Origin: Caproiciproducens sp. NJN-50
Lineage (GTDB): Bacteria; Bacillota; Clostridia; Oscillospirales; Acutalibacteraceae
Length of the DNA stretch: 64,000 nt
Assembly (NCBI RefSeq): GCF_004103755.1
Contig: NZ_CP035283.1
Coordinates: 930,001-994,000, forward strand
Direction: 5' to 3'
The translations under genes were made by a program, and so were the position numbers. The notes below the pieces were generated by a model. It did no database searches and had not been told where the DNA came from. It saw only the letters and a list, made by a program, of their open reading frames with translations. This document shows, one piece after another, positions 25,811 through 34,322 of this stretch. The first letter of the stretch is position 1. Every line of letters begins with the position of its first letter.

Positions 25811-26419
25811 ATGAAGAAAAGATTGTTTACGTTGATTTTGACTGTGACGTTGGCTTTGGGAATTTCAGGATGCTCTGCCTTTCATGACACCGCCAGTCAG
25901 TTGTTCAGCCAAATGGAAAACGTTCCTGCGGCTCCGGTGTCAGCTGCGGTATCCGGATCGTCCGTCTCGGTGTATTTCCCGAGAGCGGGACAGGATGCGG
26001 AGGGGAAATTAATAGAGGAAATCGGCTCGGCGGAGAAGAGGCTGGATGTTGCCATCTACAGCTTCACAGACAAAAAAGTTGCGGACGCGATCGCGGGAGA
26101 CAAAAAGCGCGGCGTGGCGGTCCGCTTGATTTCAGATAAAGAGTGCTCCGGCGCATCCAGCCAGAAAGCATGTTTGAAGATCGTAAAAAACGCGGGCATC
26201 CCCGTGAAAGTCAATTCCCATTCCGGTATCATGCATCTGAAAGTATCCATCATCGACGATTCGTCCGTTACAACCGGAAGCTATAATTATACCGCTTCCG
26301 CGCAGAAAAAAAACGATGAGAATCTGGTTGTTGTCGCCAACGAAACAATTGCGGGCGAATATGAGAAAGAATTTGACCGGATGTGGAACGATACGAAAAA
26401 TTACACCTTTTTATCCTGA
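25811..26419 (+). CDS. Phospholipase D-like lipoprotein with a single HKD motif
   Basis: A 202-residue protein. The signal peptide ends in lipobox GISGC, so it is anchored on the outer face of the membrane. The PLD-family core includes YFPRAGQDAEGKLIEEI, VAIYSFTD and the catalytic HLKVSIIDDSSVTTGSYNYT (His, Lys, Asp, GS-x-N). A single HKD motif implies a dimer, as in Nuc-type endonucleases and small phosphodiesterases. Substrate could be DNA or phospholipid. The ATG at 25811 has AAGGAG upstream. Neighbours are terminators on both sides, so it is monocistronic. Similar small proteins occur on plasmids and mobile elements. Confidence 0.85.
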   Translation: MKKRLFTLILTVTLALGISGCSAFHDTASQLFSQMENVPAAPVSAAVSGSSVSVYFPRAGQDAEGKLIEEIGSAEKRLDVAIYSFTDKKVADAIAGDKKRGVAVRLISDKECSGASSQKACLKIVKNAGIPVKVNSHSGIMHLKVSIIDDSSVTTGSYNYTASAQKKNDENLVVVANETIAGEYEKEFDRMWNDTKNYTFLS

Positions 26420-26509
26420 TTTCGATAACAGTTCCGACCCGGTTCTCCCGCCGGCTCCACGGCAACCTGCCGCATAGATACGGGCGTGATTACACGGCGG
26501 CTGGTAAAC

Positions 26510-26538
26510 AATGGCCGCCCCGCAAAGGGACGGCCATT
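26510..26538. terminator. Hairpin between convergent genes
   Basis: AATGGCCG (26510-26517) pairs with CGGCCATT (26531-26538), with an inner CCC/GGG extension. The T-runs are poor on both strands, so termination efficiency is uncertain. Confidence 0.5.
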
Positions 26539-26585
26539 CTGAAAGTGAAAATAAAAGACCAGTCCGTAAGGGCCGCTCTGTTCAT

Positions 26586-26948
26586 TTACGGCGATATCTC
26601 GGAACGGTGTTCTTTTTTATCGGCCACGTCACGTAGAATGTTTGAGCCGGGCTGATCTCCCATCTGATCGGCAAAATCTCTTAAAATCTGAGAATAGGAC
26701 TGAGCTTCGCCGTCAGCGCCCGTTCTTTTCGGATTTTTCCCGAAAGGCCGGCGTTCGTCGCTCAAGCGTTCGTGAAACCGGAATTCTCTGTCTTCGTCGC
26801 TGTCCTGAGAGGAATTCGGATCAAGTTGACGTTCGCTCTCAACGTCGCCGTTTTGTGCATTTTCAGAAATGGACTGAACTTCAATATGATCAGCGTTTTC
26901 TTGCAAACATCTTAAATAATAGGTGCGAGAGCAACTATAACTGCTCAT
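26586..26948 (-). CDS. Small orphan protein, hydrophilic, unknown function
   Basis: A 120-residue, highly charged, Ser/Asp/Glu/Arg-rich protein without hydrophobic segments or a recognised domain. The start is well supported: GGAGGG five to six bases before the ATG and a TTGACG-N18-TATTAT promoter further upstream. The C-terminal half has two similar copies of a short motif (SQILRDFADQMGDQPG and SNILRDVADKKE). It is convergent with the PLD-like gene. I do not recognise it; low complexity suggests a disordered protein. A frame on the other strand (26642-26986) lacks a ribosome binding site and was rejected. Confidence 0.6.
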   Translation of the reverse strand: MSSYSCSRTYYLRCLQENADHIEVQSISENAQNGDVESERQLDPNSSQDSDEDREFRFHERLSDERRPFGKNPKRTGADGEAQSYSQILRDFADQMGDQPGSNILRDVADKKEHRSEISP

Positions 26949-26977
26949 TTTATCCCTCCGAAATACAGAATTGTTAT

Positions 26978-27007
26978 ATAATATGATGCAATGCCAATTT
27001 ACGTCAA
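26978..27007 (-). promoter_or_regulatory. Promoter of the orphan small gene
   Basis: On the minus strand TTGACG (27007-27002) and TATTAT (26983-26978) are separated by 18 bases, about 30 bases before the start codon at 26948. Confidence 0.6.
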
Positions 27008-27046
27008 TTTCGATTTACAGCAAGTTAAACCGTATTGGTTCTATTG

Positions 27047-27085
27047 ACAGCGGCCGCCCCTTTGTGGGGCGGCCGCTGTTTCTTT
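27047..27085 (+). terminator. Strong isolated hairpin terminator
   Basis: ACAGCGGCCGCCCC (27047-27060), loop TTTGT, GGGGCGGCCGCTGT (27066-27079), then TTCTTT. No plus-strand gene lies directly upstream, so it may be a leftover of a lost gene or insulate the LysR gene. A short open tail (27091-27168) after it reads like the end of a real protein but cannot be identified. No other gene is seen between 26949 and 27219. Confidence 0.65.
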
Positions 27086-27219
27086 AAGCTATATCGCCGT
27101 GAGAAATAAATTTCAGGTTCCGCTGGAACAGGCGGCGGAATTTCTGATTCGGACTGCAAAGCTGGAATAGTAAACTTGCGAATGCGCCGGAAGAACAGGA
27201 AGCCGGGCTTATTCCCAGG

Positions 27220-28179
27220 TTAAGACTGCCCGGAAACTACGCGGATGGAGGACCCGCCGGTCATGTCTTCGTAATAATTTATGATATGGTGCGCAAATTG
27301 CCCCGCGAGGCGCTGATGGGATTCGACCTCTTTTGGAATAACCAGAACAGTGTTGCGGGTAATCGGGGAATCCATCCGGATCGCAACCACGTTGTATTTC
27401 GTGGTTGCGATCCGTTTCGAGAGAAGGGATACGCCGAAATTTTCTTCTACCAAACCCAAAATGGTATCCACCTGGTCGCATTCAAAGACGATGTCGGGCC
27501 GCAGTCCGCACTGGCGGAAGGTTTCCCGGATTATGGTATTCAAGCTGTAGCTTTCGTTCAGAATCACCAGCCGTTCGGCGGCAAGCTCCTGCCAGGAGAT
27601 CGTCTCGCGCTTCGCAAATTTGTGCTGGGGACCAATAATCACATGATATTCATCTAACAAAAGAGTGTAGAGACGGTACTGCCCTAACTGATATGCATCG
27701 ATGTTTGAGGTTTTGGAAATGGGAGAAATGATGTGGGCTATAAAGGCCATGTCGATTTTTCCGGCCATCAGCTGATTCATCAGTCCCACGGTATCTCCTT
27801 TTTCAATGTCGATGGAGACGCTTTTGTCAGGATACTGTTTTAGAAACGAGGAAATCGGTGCAGTAAGGCCCACGCGGCCCATGTGTTCTACGCTGCCTAT
27901 ATGCAGGTGGCCGCTCGTGGAGAACCGCTTGACTGCCGAAAGCAAAGCGTCGTAATCGGTCTGAATTTTTCGGGCGTAAGATTCAAATTCATGACCTGCC
28001 GGAGTCAGGGTGGCTAACCGTTTGCTGCGGTCGAAAAGCTGGATGCCCAGTTCCTTTTCAAGTTTACTTATATTTTTGGACAGCGCGGACTGGGAGATCG
28101 ATACTTCAAAAGCTGCCTTGGTAAAGCTCTTTTGATCTACGATATGAATAAAGCATTTTATCTGAAACAAATCCATCAA
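27220..28179 (-). CDS. LysR-family transcriptional regulator
   Basis: A 319-residue regulator. The N-terminal helix-turn-helix is FIHIVDQKSFTKAAFEVSISQSALSKNISKLEKELG, and the effector-binding domain follows (about 90-295). It is divergent from the FAD oxidoreductase and anion transporter genes, the usual arrangement for an activator of the neighbouring operon. The 370-base divergent region holds a long inverted repeat and related half-sites. The effector is probably the carboxylate handled by that operon. Confidence 0.88.
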   Translation of the reverse strand: MMDLFQIKCFIHIVDQKSFTKAAFEVSISQSALSKNISKLEKELGIQLFDRSKRLATLTPAGHEFESYARKIQTDYDALLSAVKRFSTSGHLHIGSVEHMGRVGLTAPISSFLKQYPDKSVSIDIEKGDTVGLMNQLMAGKIDMAFIAHIISPISKTSNIDAYQLGQYRLYTLLLDEYHVIIGPQHKFAKRETISWQELAAERLVILNESYSLNTIIRETFRQCGLRPDIVFECDQVDTILGLVEENFGVSLLSKRIATTKYNVVAIRMDSPITRNTVLVIPKEVESHQRLAGQFAHHIINYYEDMTGGSSIRVVSGQS

Positions 28180-28274
28180 GCCACGCCCTCCTTGTACGTT
28201 ATGCTGTAACGATTTAATAATAGCACGTCAAAAAAAGAAAGACAACGGAAGTCCAAAACAAACCTTCCGGAATT

Positions 28275-28389
28275 GGATATCAAATTGGAAATGTTATTTT
28301 CCAATTTGATATCCGATTCCAAAATGGAATCCATATTGCGAGAATCTATGTACTTATTCAATTTTCAAAACACAGGATTCCAAATTGAA
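28275..28389. promoter_or_regulatory. Operator array with a 17-base perfect inverted repeat
   Basis: GGATATCAAATTGGAAA (28275-28291) and its exact complement (28298-28314) flank TGTTAT. Outside one mismatch the symmetry continues as GGAAT/ATTCC. It is followed directly by GATTCCA-AAA-TGGAATC (28315-28331) and by TTCAATTT (28357-28364) with AAATTGAA (28382-28389). The recurring ATTCCAAATTG-like half-sites suggest repeated binding of the LysR protein. The rest of the divergent region up to 28550 shows no gene. Confidence 0.65.
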
Positions 28390-28550
28390 ATTGCGTTGGC
28401 CAGGTTTCTTGGCTAAACTGATAATCATAGGCGGCCTTGAAGCCCGCGAGCAAAAAATCAGGGGCGCCTCCCGGAGGAATACGCCAGGAAATGGGAAAAA
28501 CACGGCGGATGCCGTGCCAGTCATCAAATCATAATCCTAGGAGGGATTAA

Positions 28551-29819
28551 GTGGAAATCAAAAATACATTTGACGTGATTGTGGTAGGCGGCGGGACCGC
28601 AGGAACCCTCAGCGCCATCGCGGCGGCCCGGGAGGGGCTGAGCGTGGCGGTGGTTGAAAAGGGCACCTGCTTGGGCGGAATGGCAACGAGTTCGGGCCTT
28701 ACAGAAATGAATGCAGCCGGTTTCCATGGCGCGCCGCTCTATCGGGGGATTGAGCGGGAAATCTTCGAACGGATGATCCGGAGCGGATATGCGGCATACT
28801 ATTTCGCCGTCCCCATGTCGTCCAATAAGGACGTGAAGGTCGACCGCCTGCGCTATAATCCCGAAATGCTCAAACTGCTTTTGGAGCAAATGGCAGTGGA
28901 AGCCGGTATCACCCTGTTTTATGAAACAGAACTGACCGGCGCGCGGGAGAAACAGGAAACATGTACTATCGCCGCCAGGGGCGCTTATCAAACCCTGGAA
29001 CTAACGAGCCGCTATCTGATCGATGCAAGCGGAAATGCTGCGCTGATCCGTGCCCTGGGGGGTGAAACGGTGGCGGTCCGGGCGGAGAACAGAATGATAG
29101 CCACACTGATGTTTCGTATTTCAAACGTGGACCTGGAGGCGGTGGATGCCTTTGTACACAGCGATCGGCTGGATGAGACTATCCGGCGGGGCCGTGAAGA
29201 AGGAATTCTGAAGGGCAGCATCCTGGCGTTCACTCCTATCCCGGGAACGAAGGATGTGAGCTTGAATGTCACGCGGACCAAATTCGACTACGAGGACACG
29301 GCAGACTCCACACGGGGTATCATTGAAGCCCGCGCTCAGATCGAACCCATTTTTCACTTCGTCCAGCAAAAGGTTTCCGGCATGCAACAAGCGTACATTT
29401 CCGGTATTGCCTCCAGTGTGGGGGTGCGGGATGCCCGCAAAATCTGCGGCGTATACACTTTGTCCATCCGGGATCTGGAGCAGATGACCCGTTTTGACGA
29501 CCGGGTGGCCTGCGGCTGCTATCCCATGGACATCCACGATCCGGCGACCAATTCGGTCGTATGGAAAATGCTGCCGGGCGTGTATTACATCCCCTACCGC
29601 TGTTTGCTGCCCAGGGGACTTCACCGGACTATCGTTGCGGGCAGGTGCCTCAGCGCGGACACCAAGGCGTTTGGGGCGATACGCGTAATGCCTATCATGA
29701 TGAATGTGGGCGAGTCAGCCGGCTACGCGGCGGCTCTGGCCATACGGGAGGGCAAAAACCTGGATGAGCTCGCTGTGGATGCTCTCAGGGACTGCCTGAA
29801 AGAAGAATACGGCGAATAA
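28551..29819 (+). CDS. FAD-dependent oxidoreductase (FAD_oxidored family)
   Basis: A 422-residue flavoprotein. The dinucleotide-binding motif VIVVGGGTAGTLSAIAAAREG lies at about 9-29, and the family's C-terminal signature PYRCLLPRGLHRTIVAGRCLSAD plus GAIRVMPIMMNVGESAG near 345-400. The family oxidises or reduces hydroxylated or unsaturated carbohydrates and acids. The start is a GTG with TAGGAGGGATT upstream. It is 27 bases ahead of a DASS transporter gene, so its substrate is probably a di- or tricarboxylate taken up by that transporter. It is not of the fumarate-reductase type used for tricarballylate. Confidence 0.85.
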   Translation: MEIKNTFDVIVVGGGTAGTLSAIAAAREGLSVAVVEKGTCLGGMATSSGLTEMNAAGFHGAPLYRGIEREIFERMIRSGYAAYYFAVPMSSNKDVKVDRLRYNPEMLKLLLEQMAVEAGITLFYETELTGAREKQETCTIAARGAYQTLELTSRYLIDASGNAALIRALGGETVAVRAENRMIATLMFRISNVDLEAVDAFVHSDRLDETIRRGREEGILKGSILAFTPIPGTKDVSLNVTRTKFDYEDTADSTRGIIEARAQIEPIFHFVQQKVSGMQQAYISGIASSVGVRDARKICGVYTLSIRDLEQMTRFDDRVACGCYPMDIHDPATNSVVWKMLPGVYYIPYRCLLPRGLHRTIVAGRCLSADTKAFGAIRVMPIMMNVGESAGYAAALAIREGKNLDELAVDALRDCLKEEYGE

Positions 29820-29846
29820 GGCAATCAATAGGGAAGAGGAGTTGCA

Positions 29847-31289
29847 ATGAAAAAGAATCAAAGCAAACTGATCATGATGATCCTGTCTTTGGCGTTTATC
29901 CTGCTGTTTCAATTTGTTCCGGCACCGGCCGGCCTGACTTCCACCAGCATGCAGGTAATCGGTATTTTTATCGGTATCATGTTGATGTGGAACTTTATTG
30001 GCATTGACTGGCCCAGTTTTCTATGTATGGCGATTCTGGCGGCGTTTCAGATTATGAAACCTGCCGAAATTTTCAAAAGCGGATTTGGCAACGCCACCAT
30101 TGCATTCCTGATGGTATTCTTCATGATGAGCTACACGCTGTCTCAGGTAGGACTCTCCCGCCGGCTGGCCGTGTGGTTTTTCACCAATAAACTGGCGCAG
30201 AAGAGCCCGTGGATGTTTGTGACCATGTTCCTTTTCGGCGCGATGGTTATGGCTTCTTTCATGTCTCAAACAGCTGCTCTGTTGATTTTCCTCCCGATTG
30301 CAGAACAGATTTTTAAAGAGCTTGAGTATGAAAAGGGCGACCGTTTCCCCCAGATGTTGGTACTGGGCCTGGGGATTTCCGTGGGTATTGGCTCCGCCAA
30401 TACCCCTTTGGGCCACGCCATCATCCTGATTCCCATCCAGCTGTTGCAGGAACAAACCGGTTTGAGTGTAAACATCATTGCCTACAGCGCCTTCGGCATA
30501 GCAACCGGCCTTCTGATTTTTACGGCACTGATTTTGGTTTACCGCTTTCTGTACCATCCCGATCTGAACAAGCTGGCCAACTATGATGCAACCAAGCTGC
30601 GCAATGATTTGCCGCCCATGAGCAAGCAGGAAAAAATAGCGGCCGGCCTGTTTGCCGGCGTTATCGCCGTCTGGATCCTGCAGGGCTTCCTGAAGAACAT
30701 TATACCTGCGGCGGGGGGCTACCTGGCTGGTTTGGGCAACGCAGTGCCCGTCATGATCGCAATCATCATCATGTGTGTGATAGAAGTGGATGGCAAGCCC
30801 ATTATGAACTATAAGGACGCCGCTACCCACGGTGTGCCTTGGAGCGCCCTGATCTTCAACTCCGCCGTGCTGGTCCTTAGCGGTGCATTGGTCCTGGACA
30901 ATGTGGGCATCTCCAAATTCCTGATTAAAAATGTGACTCCTCTGGTTTCCGGCATGAACCAAACCGTATTCATCCTGGCCATTGCTACCCTGTGTATCGT
31001 CATGACCAACTTTGCCTCCAATACTGTATGCGCCACTGTTTTCTACACCATTTCCGCCCCAATTGCTCTCGCTATGGGCAACATCAACATGGTTGCTCTG
31101 GCCTCCTTAATTGGCGCAGCGGCTTCTTATGCATTCGCTACTCCGCCCTCGACCATGCCGATGGCCGTTGTGGCCAGCAGCGGCTGGGTGGATATGAAAG
31201 TCATGTTCAAGTACGGCGGTCTGATAGCCCTGATCAGCATTGCGATGCTGGCCTTTGTAGGTTACCCCATTGCCGCTGCCGTCCTGTAA
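29847..31289 (+). CDS. DASS (SLC13-type) anion transporter
   Basis: A 480-residue membrane protein of the divalent anion:sodium symporter family with about 12 hydrophobic segments. The substrate loops are MASFMSQTAALLIFLPIAEQ near 135-155 and TNFASNTVCATVFYTISAPIALAMG near 385-410, each carrying the Ser-Asn/Gln-Thr type motif. It carries C4-C6 carboxylates such as succinate, citrate or tartrate. An AGAGGAG site precedes the ATG. It is co-transcribed with the FAD oxidoreductase and likely controlled by the divergent LysR protein. Confidence 0.87.
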   Translation: MKKNQSKLIMMILSLAFILLFQFVPAPAGLTSTSMQVIGIFIGIMLMWNFIGIDWPSFLCMAILAAFQIMKPAEIFKSGFGNATIAFLMVFFMMSYTLSQVGLSRRLAVWFFTNKLAQKSPWMFVTMFLFGAMVMASFMSQTAALLIFLPIAEQIFKELEYEKGDRFPQMLVLGLGISVGIGSANTPLGHAIILIPIQLLQEQTGLSVNIIAYSAFGIATGLLIFTALILVYRFLYHPDLNKLANYDATKLRNDLPPMSKQEKIAAGLFAGVIAVWILQGFLKNIIPAAGGYLAGLGNAVPVMIAIIIMCVIEVDGKPIMNYKDAATHGVPWSALIFNSAVLVLSGALVLDNVGISKFLIKNVTPLVSGMNQTVFILAIATLCIVMTNFASNTVCATVFYTISAPIALAMGNINMVALASLIGAAASYAFATPPSTMPMAVVASSGWVDMKVMFKYGGLIALISIAMLAFVGYPIAAAVL

Positions 31290-31381
31290 ACTGGTCTGCT
31301 TACAGGCCGGAGTTCAGCCGGTGGGGCCTTCGCACAGGCCGGTCGTGCTGCCACAGCCTGTCGGGTTTCTCCCTGTGCCGG

Positions 31382-32599
31382 CTAGCTTTCGAAGTAGACG
31401 GAACATACCTTTTGGGGCGGAAAACCGTCTACCGAGACATAAATGCCGCTTCTCACAGCCGGAGAAATCCTGCCCTGCATGGGATCCGCCCCCCAGCCGC
31501 CAACGGTGAAATAAAAGTCATCGCCCGACCGTCCGGTGCCGGCCACTTTAACACGATTTCCTGCGCCCGCCGTGAGATCTACTGTTTTTGCACCCGGCGC
31601 GGTGATTTTAAAAGTGTAGGAACAGCCCGCCAACAGGTTGAAATCCTGATTCGTATCCGAAATGAAATAGCCCCGCTGGCAAACGGAGGCGGTACATATT
31701 TTCTGTGCGGGCTCTCCCGCAACCGACATGTATAGCCCTGTAACGGAGCCCGGGTTCCCCAACGCCGCTATTTTGTAATAGTAATCGTTGCCGGAACGCT
31801 TCGTCAGCAGTGTGCTGAAAACGCCGGAAGTACCTGCGGTGAACCGAACAGGCGCGCCGGTCAGTGATGTGATCCTGAACTGATAGCTGGAACCCTGGAG
31901 GATCGCCAAGTCGCGGGTCGTGTCTGACCGGAGGAGCGGGTCGGGCAGCCTTGGTCCTACGGTCACCGTGCAGATTTTCTTCCTGCCCTGCCCGGTCAGA
32001 TAAGCGTAAATCCCTGCGCTTTGGCCCGCTTCCCCTGTGGCGGCGATACGGAAATAGTAGTCGTCGCCATCGGTGACTTTTGCAATTCTCTGAGTGCTGA
32101 CAACATTGGGAGAGTCCGTTTCAAACATCAGCGTATTACTCGACGGATTATACGGGGACGTGATTTTAAACTGGTATGTAAGACCTTTCGCCAGAGTGAA
32201 ATCGCCTGTGGTGTCAGACTGTACTTTGACTTTTGCGCTGTTGGGGTCCTCGGCTACGGTGAGGATACAGAACTCTTGCGCAGGTTTCCCCGGAACTAAC
32301 AGATAAAGCCCCGTAGTGGAGCCGGGATCCCCGATCGCGCTGAGGCTGTAAGTATGCTTGCTTCCCGTCCAGCTGCTTAGGCAGGAACTGACAACATTGG
32401 AAGTCCCCGCCACGAAGGTGGCGTCCCCGGTAATTGTAAACTCAAGGCCTTTGCCCGGATAGACGGCGATATTACCCGATAAGTCGACCGATACATCCCC
32501 GCCGGTGGAAATCGAATCTGCAAGAGCCGATTTTCCACCGATGAGGAAGAAAGCGAAAAAAATTAGAAAAAGTCCGGCAAGACAAATCGTTTTTTTCAT
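31382..32599 (-). CDS. Secreted protein with four tandem beta-rich repeats
   Basis: A 405-residue protein with an N-terminal signal peptide (KKTICLAGLFLIFFAFFLIGG, cleavage after SALA) and no membrane anchor or sorting signal. The rest is four repeats of about 80-95 residues, each running SDTTxDFxLxxGxxYxFKIT, then a TAGTSxVVST-like stretch, then GxDYYYKIAAxGxPGSxTGLYxxVxGxPAQKICT. One Cys ends most repeats. They resemble immunoglobulin-like beta sandwiches. No enzymatic motif is seen. It is monocistronic between the DASS gene and the ROK locus; a surface adhesin or carbohydrate-binding role is possible but unproven. Confidence 0.8.
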   Translation of the reverse strand: MKKTICLAGLFLIFFAFFLIGGKSALADSISTGGDVSVDLSGNIAVYPGKGLEFTITGDATFVAGTSNVVSSCLSSWTGSKHTYSLSAIGDPGSTTGLYLLVPGKPAQEFCILTVAEDPNSAKVKVQSDTTGDFTLAKGLTYQFKITSPYNPSSNTLMFETDSPNVVSTQRIAKVTDGDDYYFRIAATGEAGQSAGIYAYLTGQGRKKICTVTVGPRLPDPLLRSDTTRDLAILQGSSYQFRITSLTGAPVRFTAGTSGVFSTLLTKRSGNDYYYKIAALGNPGSVTGLYMSVAGEPAQKICTASVCQRGYFISDTNQDFNLLAGCSYTFKITAPGAKTVDLTAGAGNRVKVAGTGRSGDDFYFTVGGWGADPMQGRISPAVRSGIYVSVDGFPPQKVCSVYFES

Positions 32600-32992
32600 T
32601 CGAAATACCCCTCTGTTACATGGAAATTCTTAGTATCAATGATAGAGAATTTTTGGGTCTTCATTTGTAAAAAAAAGAATATATTCGATTCCAATATATT
32701 CCATCGCTCCTACAGGCCGAAGCCGAAAAGGAATATTTTCAGCCGCTGTTACCCGTTTTCCTAATGTAAAGATGATAGCGCCTTTGCTGTACCGATGCGG
32801 AAAGACCAGGCGACGGCTTCCGGGGCGGCAACACTCTGTTTGGAAACTGATAACATAATTTTGATTTGAAATGTATATAAAATAATATCCTATATATTAT
32901 TAAATTTGTGAGTAGACTAAAATTTGAAAACGTGTTATTCTTTATTAAAACTTAAAACTTTTAATTAATTGAGAGAGAAAGTTGAAAACTCT
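32600..32992. other. Divergent intergenic region with a degenerate ROK operator
   Basis: No gene is seen. It contains the palindrome GAATATATTC (32678-32687) and, just upstream of the ROK gene, CTTTTAATTAATTG (32958-32971), which is one half of the perfect palindrome found upstream of the GH3 gene. This suggests that the ROK protein represses its own gene. Confidence 0.5.
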
Positions 32993-34207
32993 ATGGAAGA
33001 AAAAGGGTATGGCCTGCTGGAAATCAAAAGGCTGAACCGGGTCCGCATTAAAAAAGTGATCTACAAATACGCTCCGATCACCAGAATCCAGATCGCGGAG
33101 GCTTTGGGATTGACGTTGCCGACCATTACAACAAATGTCGCTTCCATGCTTTCGGATGGCTTGCTGAAAGAAGCCCCCCTGTCGGATGAAACGCCGGTCA
33201 ATCCCCAGAGCGGGCGTAAGCCGTCTGTGCTGAGCTTCAAAGCGGATGCGGCCTATGCGGTGGGTGCAGAACTTGGACCATATTGTACCACGGTCTGCGC
33301 AACAGACCTTCTTGGCAAGATTGTCTTTCAGAGAGAATATCCAATTGCTCCCCAGGAATATGACAGGATGCTTCCCGAATTGGCGGGAGAAATCAGAGAC
33401 ATTGCCTCACATTTGCCGCAACACAAATTGTTGGGGGCCGGTGTCGGGCTTCCCGGTTTTATTGAAAGCGAAAAGGGCGTCATTCGGAGCAACTCCAGAC
33501 AATCCTGGAACGGGAAAAACCTTATGGAAGATTTGAGAAGGGAATTAGGACTGGGAGTCACGATAGACAATAATGTGCGTATGAGGGCGATTGGGGAAGA
33601 ACTGCTTGTGAGAAAATTGCGCCCTGACATTTTTGCCTATTACTATATATCGAAGGGAATTGCTTGCCCTTTGATGATTCAGGAGAATGTAATTGCCGGT
33701 TATACGGCGGGCGCCGGAGAAATAGGACATACGCTTGCGCAGCCAGACGGACCGATCTGCCCAACCTGCGGCCATGCCGGGTGCCTGGATGCGGTGGCGA
33801 GCGAAACTGCGATTTTAAATTTTTGCAGAGAAGCCTGCAAAGAGGGGAAGGCTCCTGTTTTAAGGAGCTTGCTTTCCGAAGAAAAGGCAGATGCCCTAGA
33901 TATAAAAACAGTTTTGCGCGCACAACAGATGGGGGATCTTTCTGTCTGTGAAATTGTGGAACACGCCGTGGAATATCTTGGAATCTCACTGGCGAACCTG
34001 ATCAATTTAATTAGCCCGGGATTAGTGGTGGTGGATGGGTATCTGATGAAACAGGAGTGCAACCGAAAGAAGCTTCGGGATGTAATCGCCAAGCATTTGT
34101 ACGGGCTGAATGAGAAGGAAGTCGGCATTGAGTTTCTTTCTTTCGACCTGTACCGCGGCGCGAAGGGCAGTGCGGCGAAGGTACTGCGGAAATTTTTATT
34201 GGAGTAG
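32993..34207 (+). CDS. ROK-family transcriptional repressor (XylR/NagC type)
   Basis: A 404-residue protein. The N-terminal winged helix includes VIYKYAPITRIQIAEALGLTLPTITTNVASML (about 14-50), followed by a sugar-kinase-like ROK domain. That domain has ILGAGVGLPGFIE-like glycine loops and the zinc motif CPTCGHAGCLDAVASE. The ATG at 32993 is chosen; an in-frame TTG at 32969 overlaps the operator half-site. It precedes the GH3-GPH-sulfatase-isomerase operon and most likely binds the perfect palindrome at 34254. The inducer is probably a sugar or sugar phosphate from the glycan. Confidence 0.87.
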   Translation: MEEKGYGLLEIKRLNRVRIKKVIYKYAPITRIQIAEALGLTLPTITTNVASMLSDGLLKEAPLSDETPVNPQSGRKPSVLSFKADAAYAVGAELGPYCTTVCATDLLGKIVFQREYPIAPQEYDRMLPELAGEIRDIASHLPQHKLLGAGVGLPGFIESEKGVIRSNSRQSWNGKNLMEDLRRELGLGVTIDNNVRMRAIGEELLVRKLRPDIFAYYYISKGIACPLMIQENVIAGYTAGAGEIGHTLAQPDGPICPTCGHAGCLDAVASETAILNFCREACKEGKAPVLRSLLSEEKADALDIKTVLRAQQMGDLSVCEIVEHAVEYLGISLANLINLISPGLVVVDGYLMKQECNRKKLRDVIAKHLYGLNEKEVGIEFLSFDLYRGAKGSAAKVLRKFLLE

Positions 34208-34253
34208 TAATATACGTTTTTCTGTTTGTACCCTATGGAAAGGAAATAGCACG

Positions 34254-34280
34254 CAATTAATTAAAAGCTTTAATTAATTG
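34254..34280. promoter_or_regulatory. Perfect palindromic operator for the ROK repressor
   Basis: CAATTAATTAAA (34254-34265) and TTTAATTAATTG (34269-34280) flank AGC: 12-base perfect arms. The centre and A/T-rich arms resemble known XylR/NagC operators. It lies about 43 bases before the GH3 start codon. Confidence 0.7.
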
Positions 34281-34322
34281 GCCGCTTTCCTTCTGTAAAT
34301 AAAATATTTAGGGGGTTATCAG

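Noticed and set aside
26642..26986. Plus-strand frame opposite the orphan small gene
   Set aside because: No ribosome binding site or promoter, while the minus-strand frame has both.
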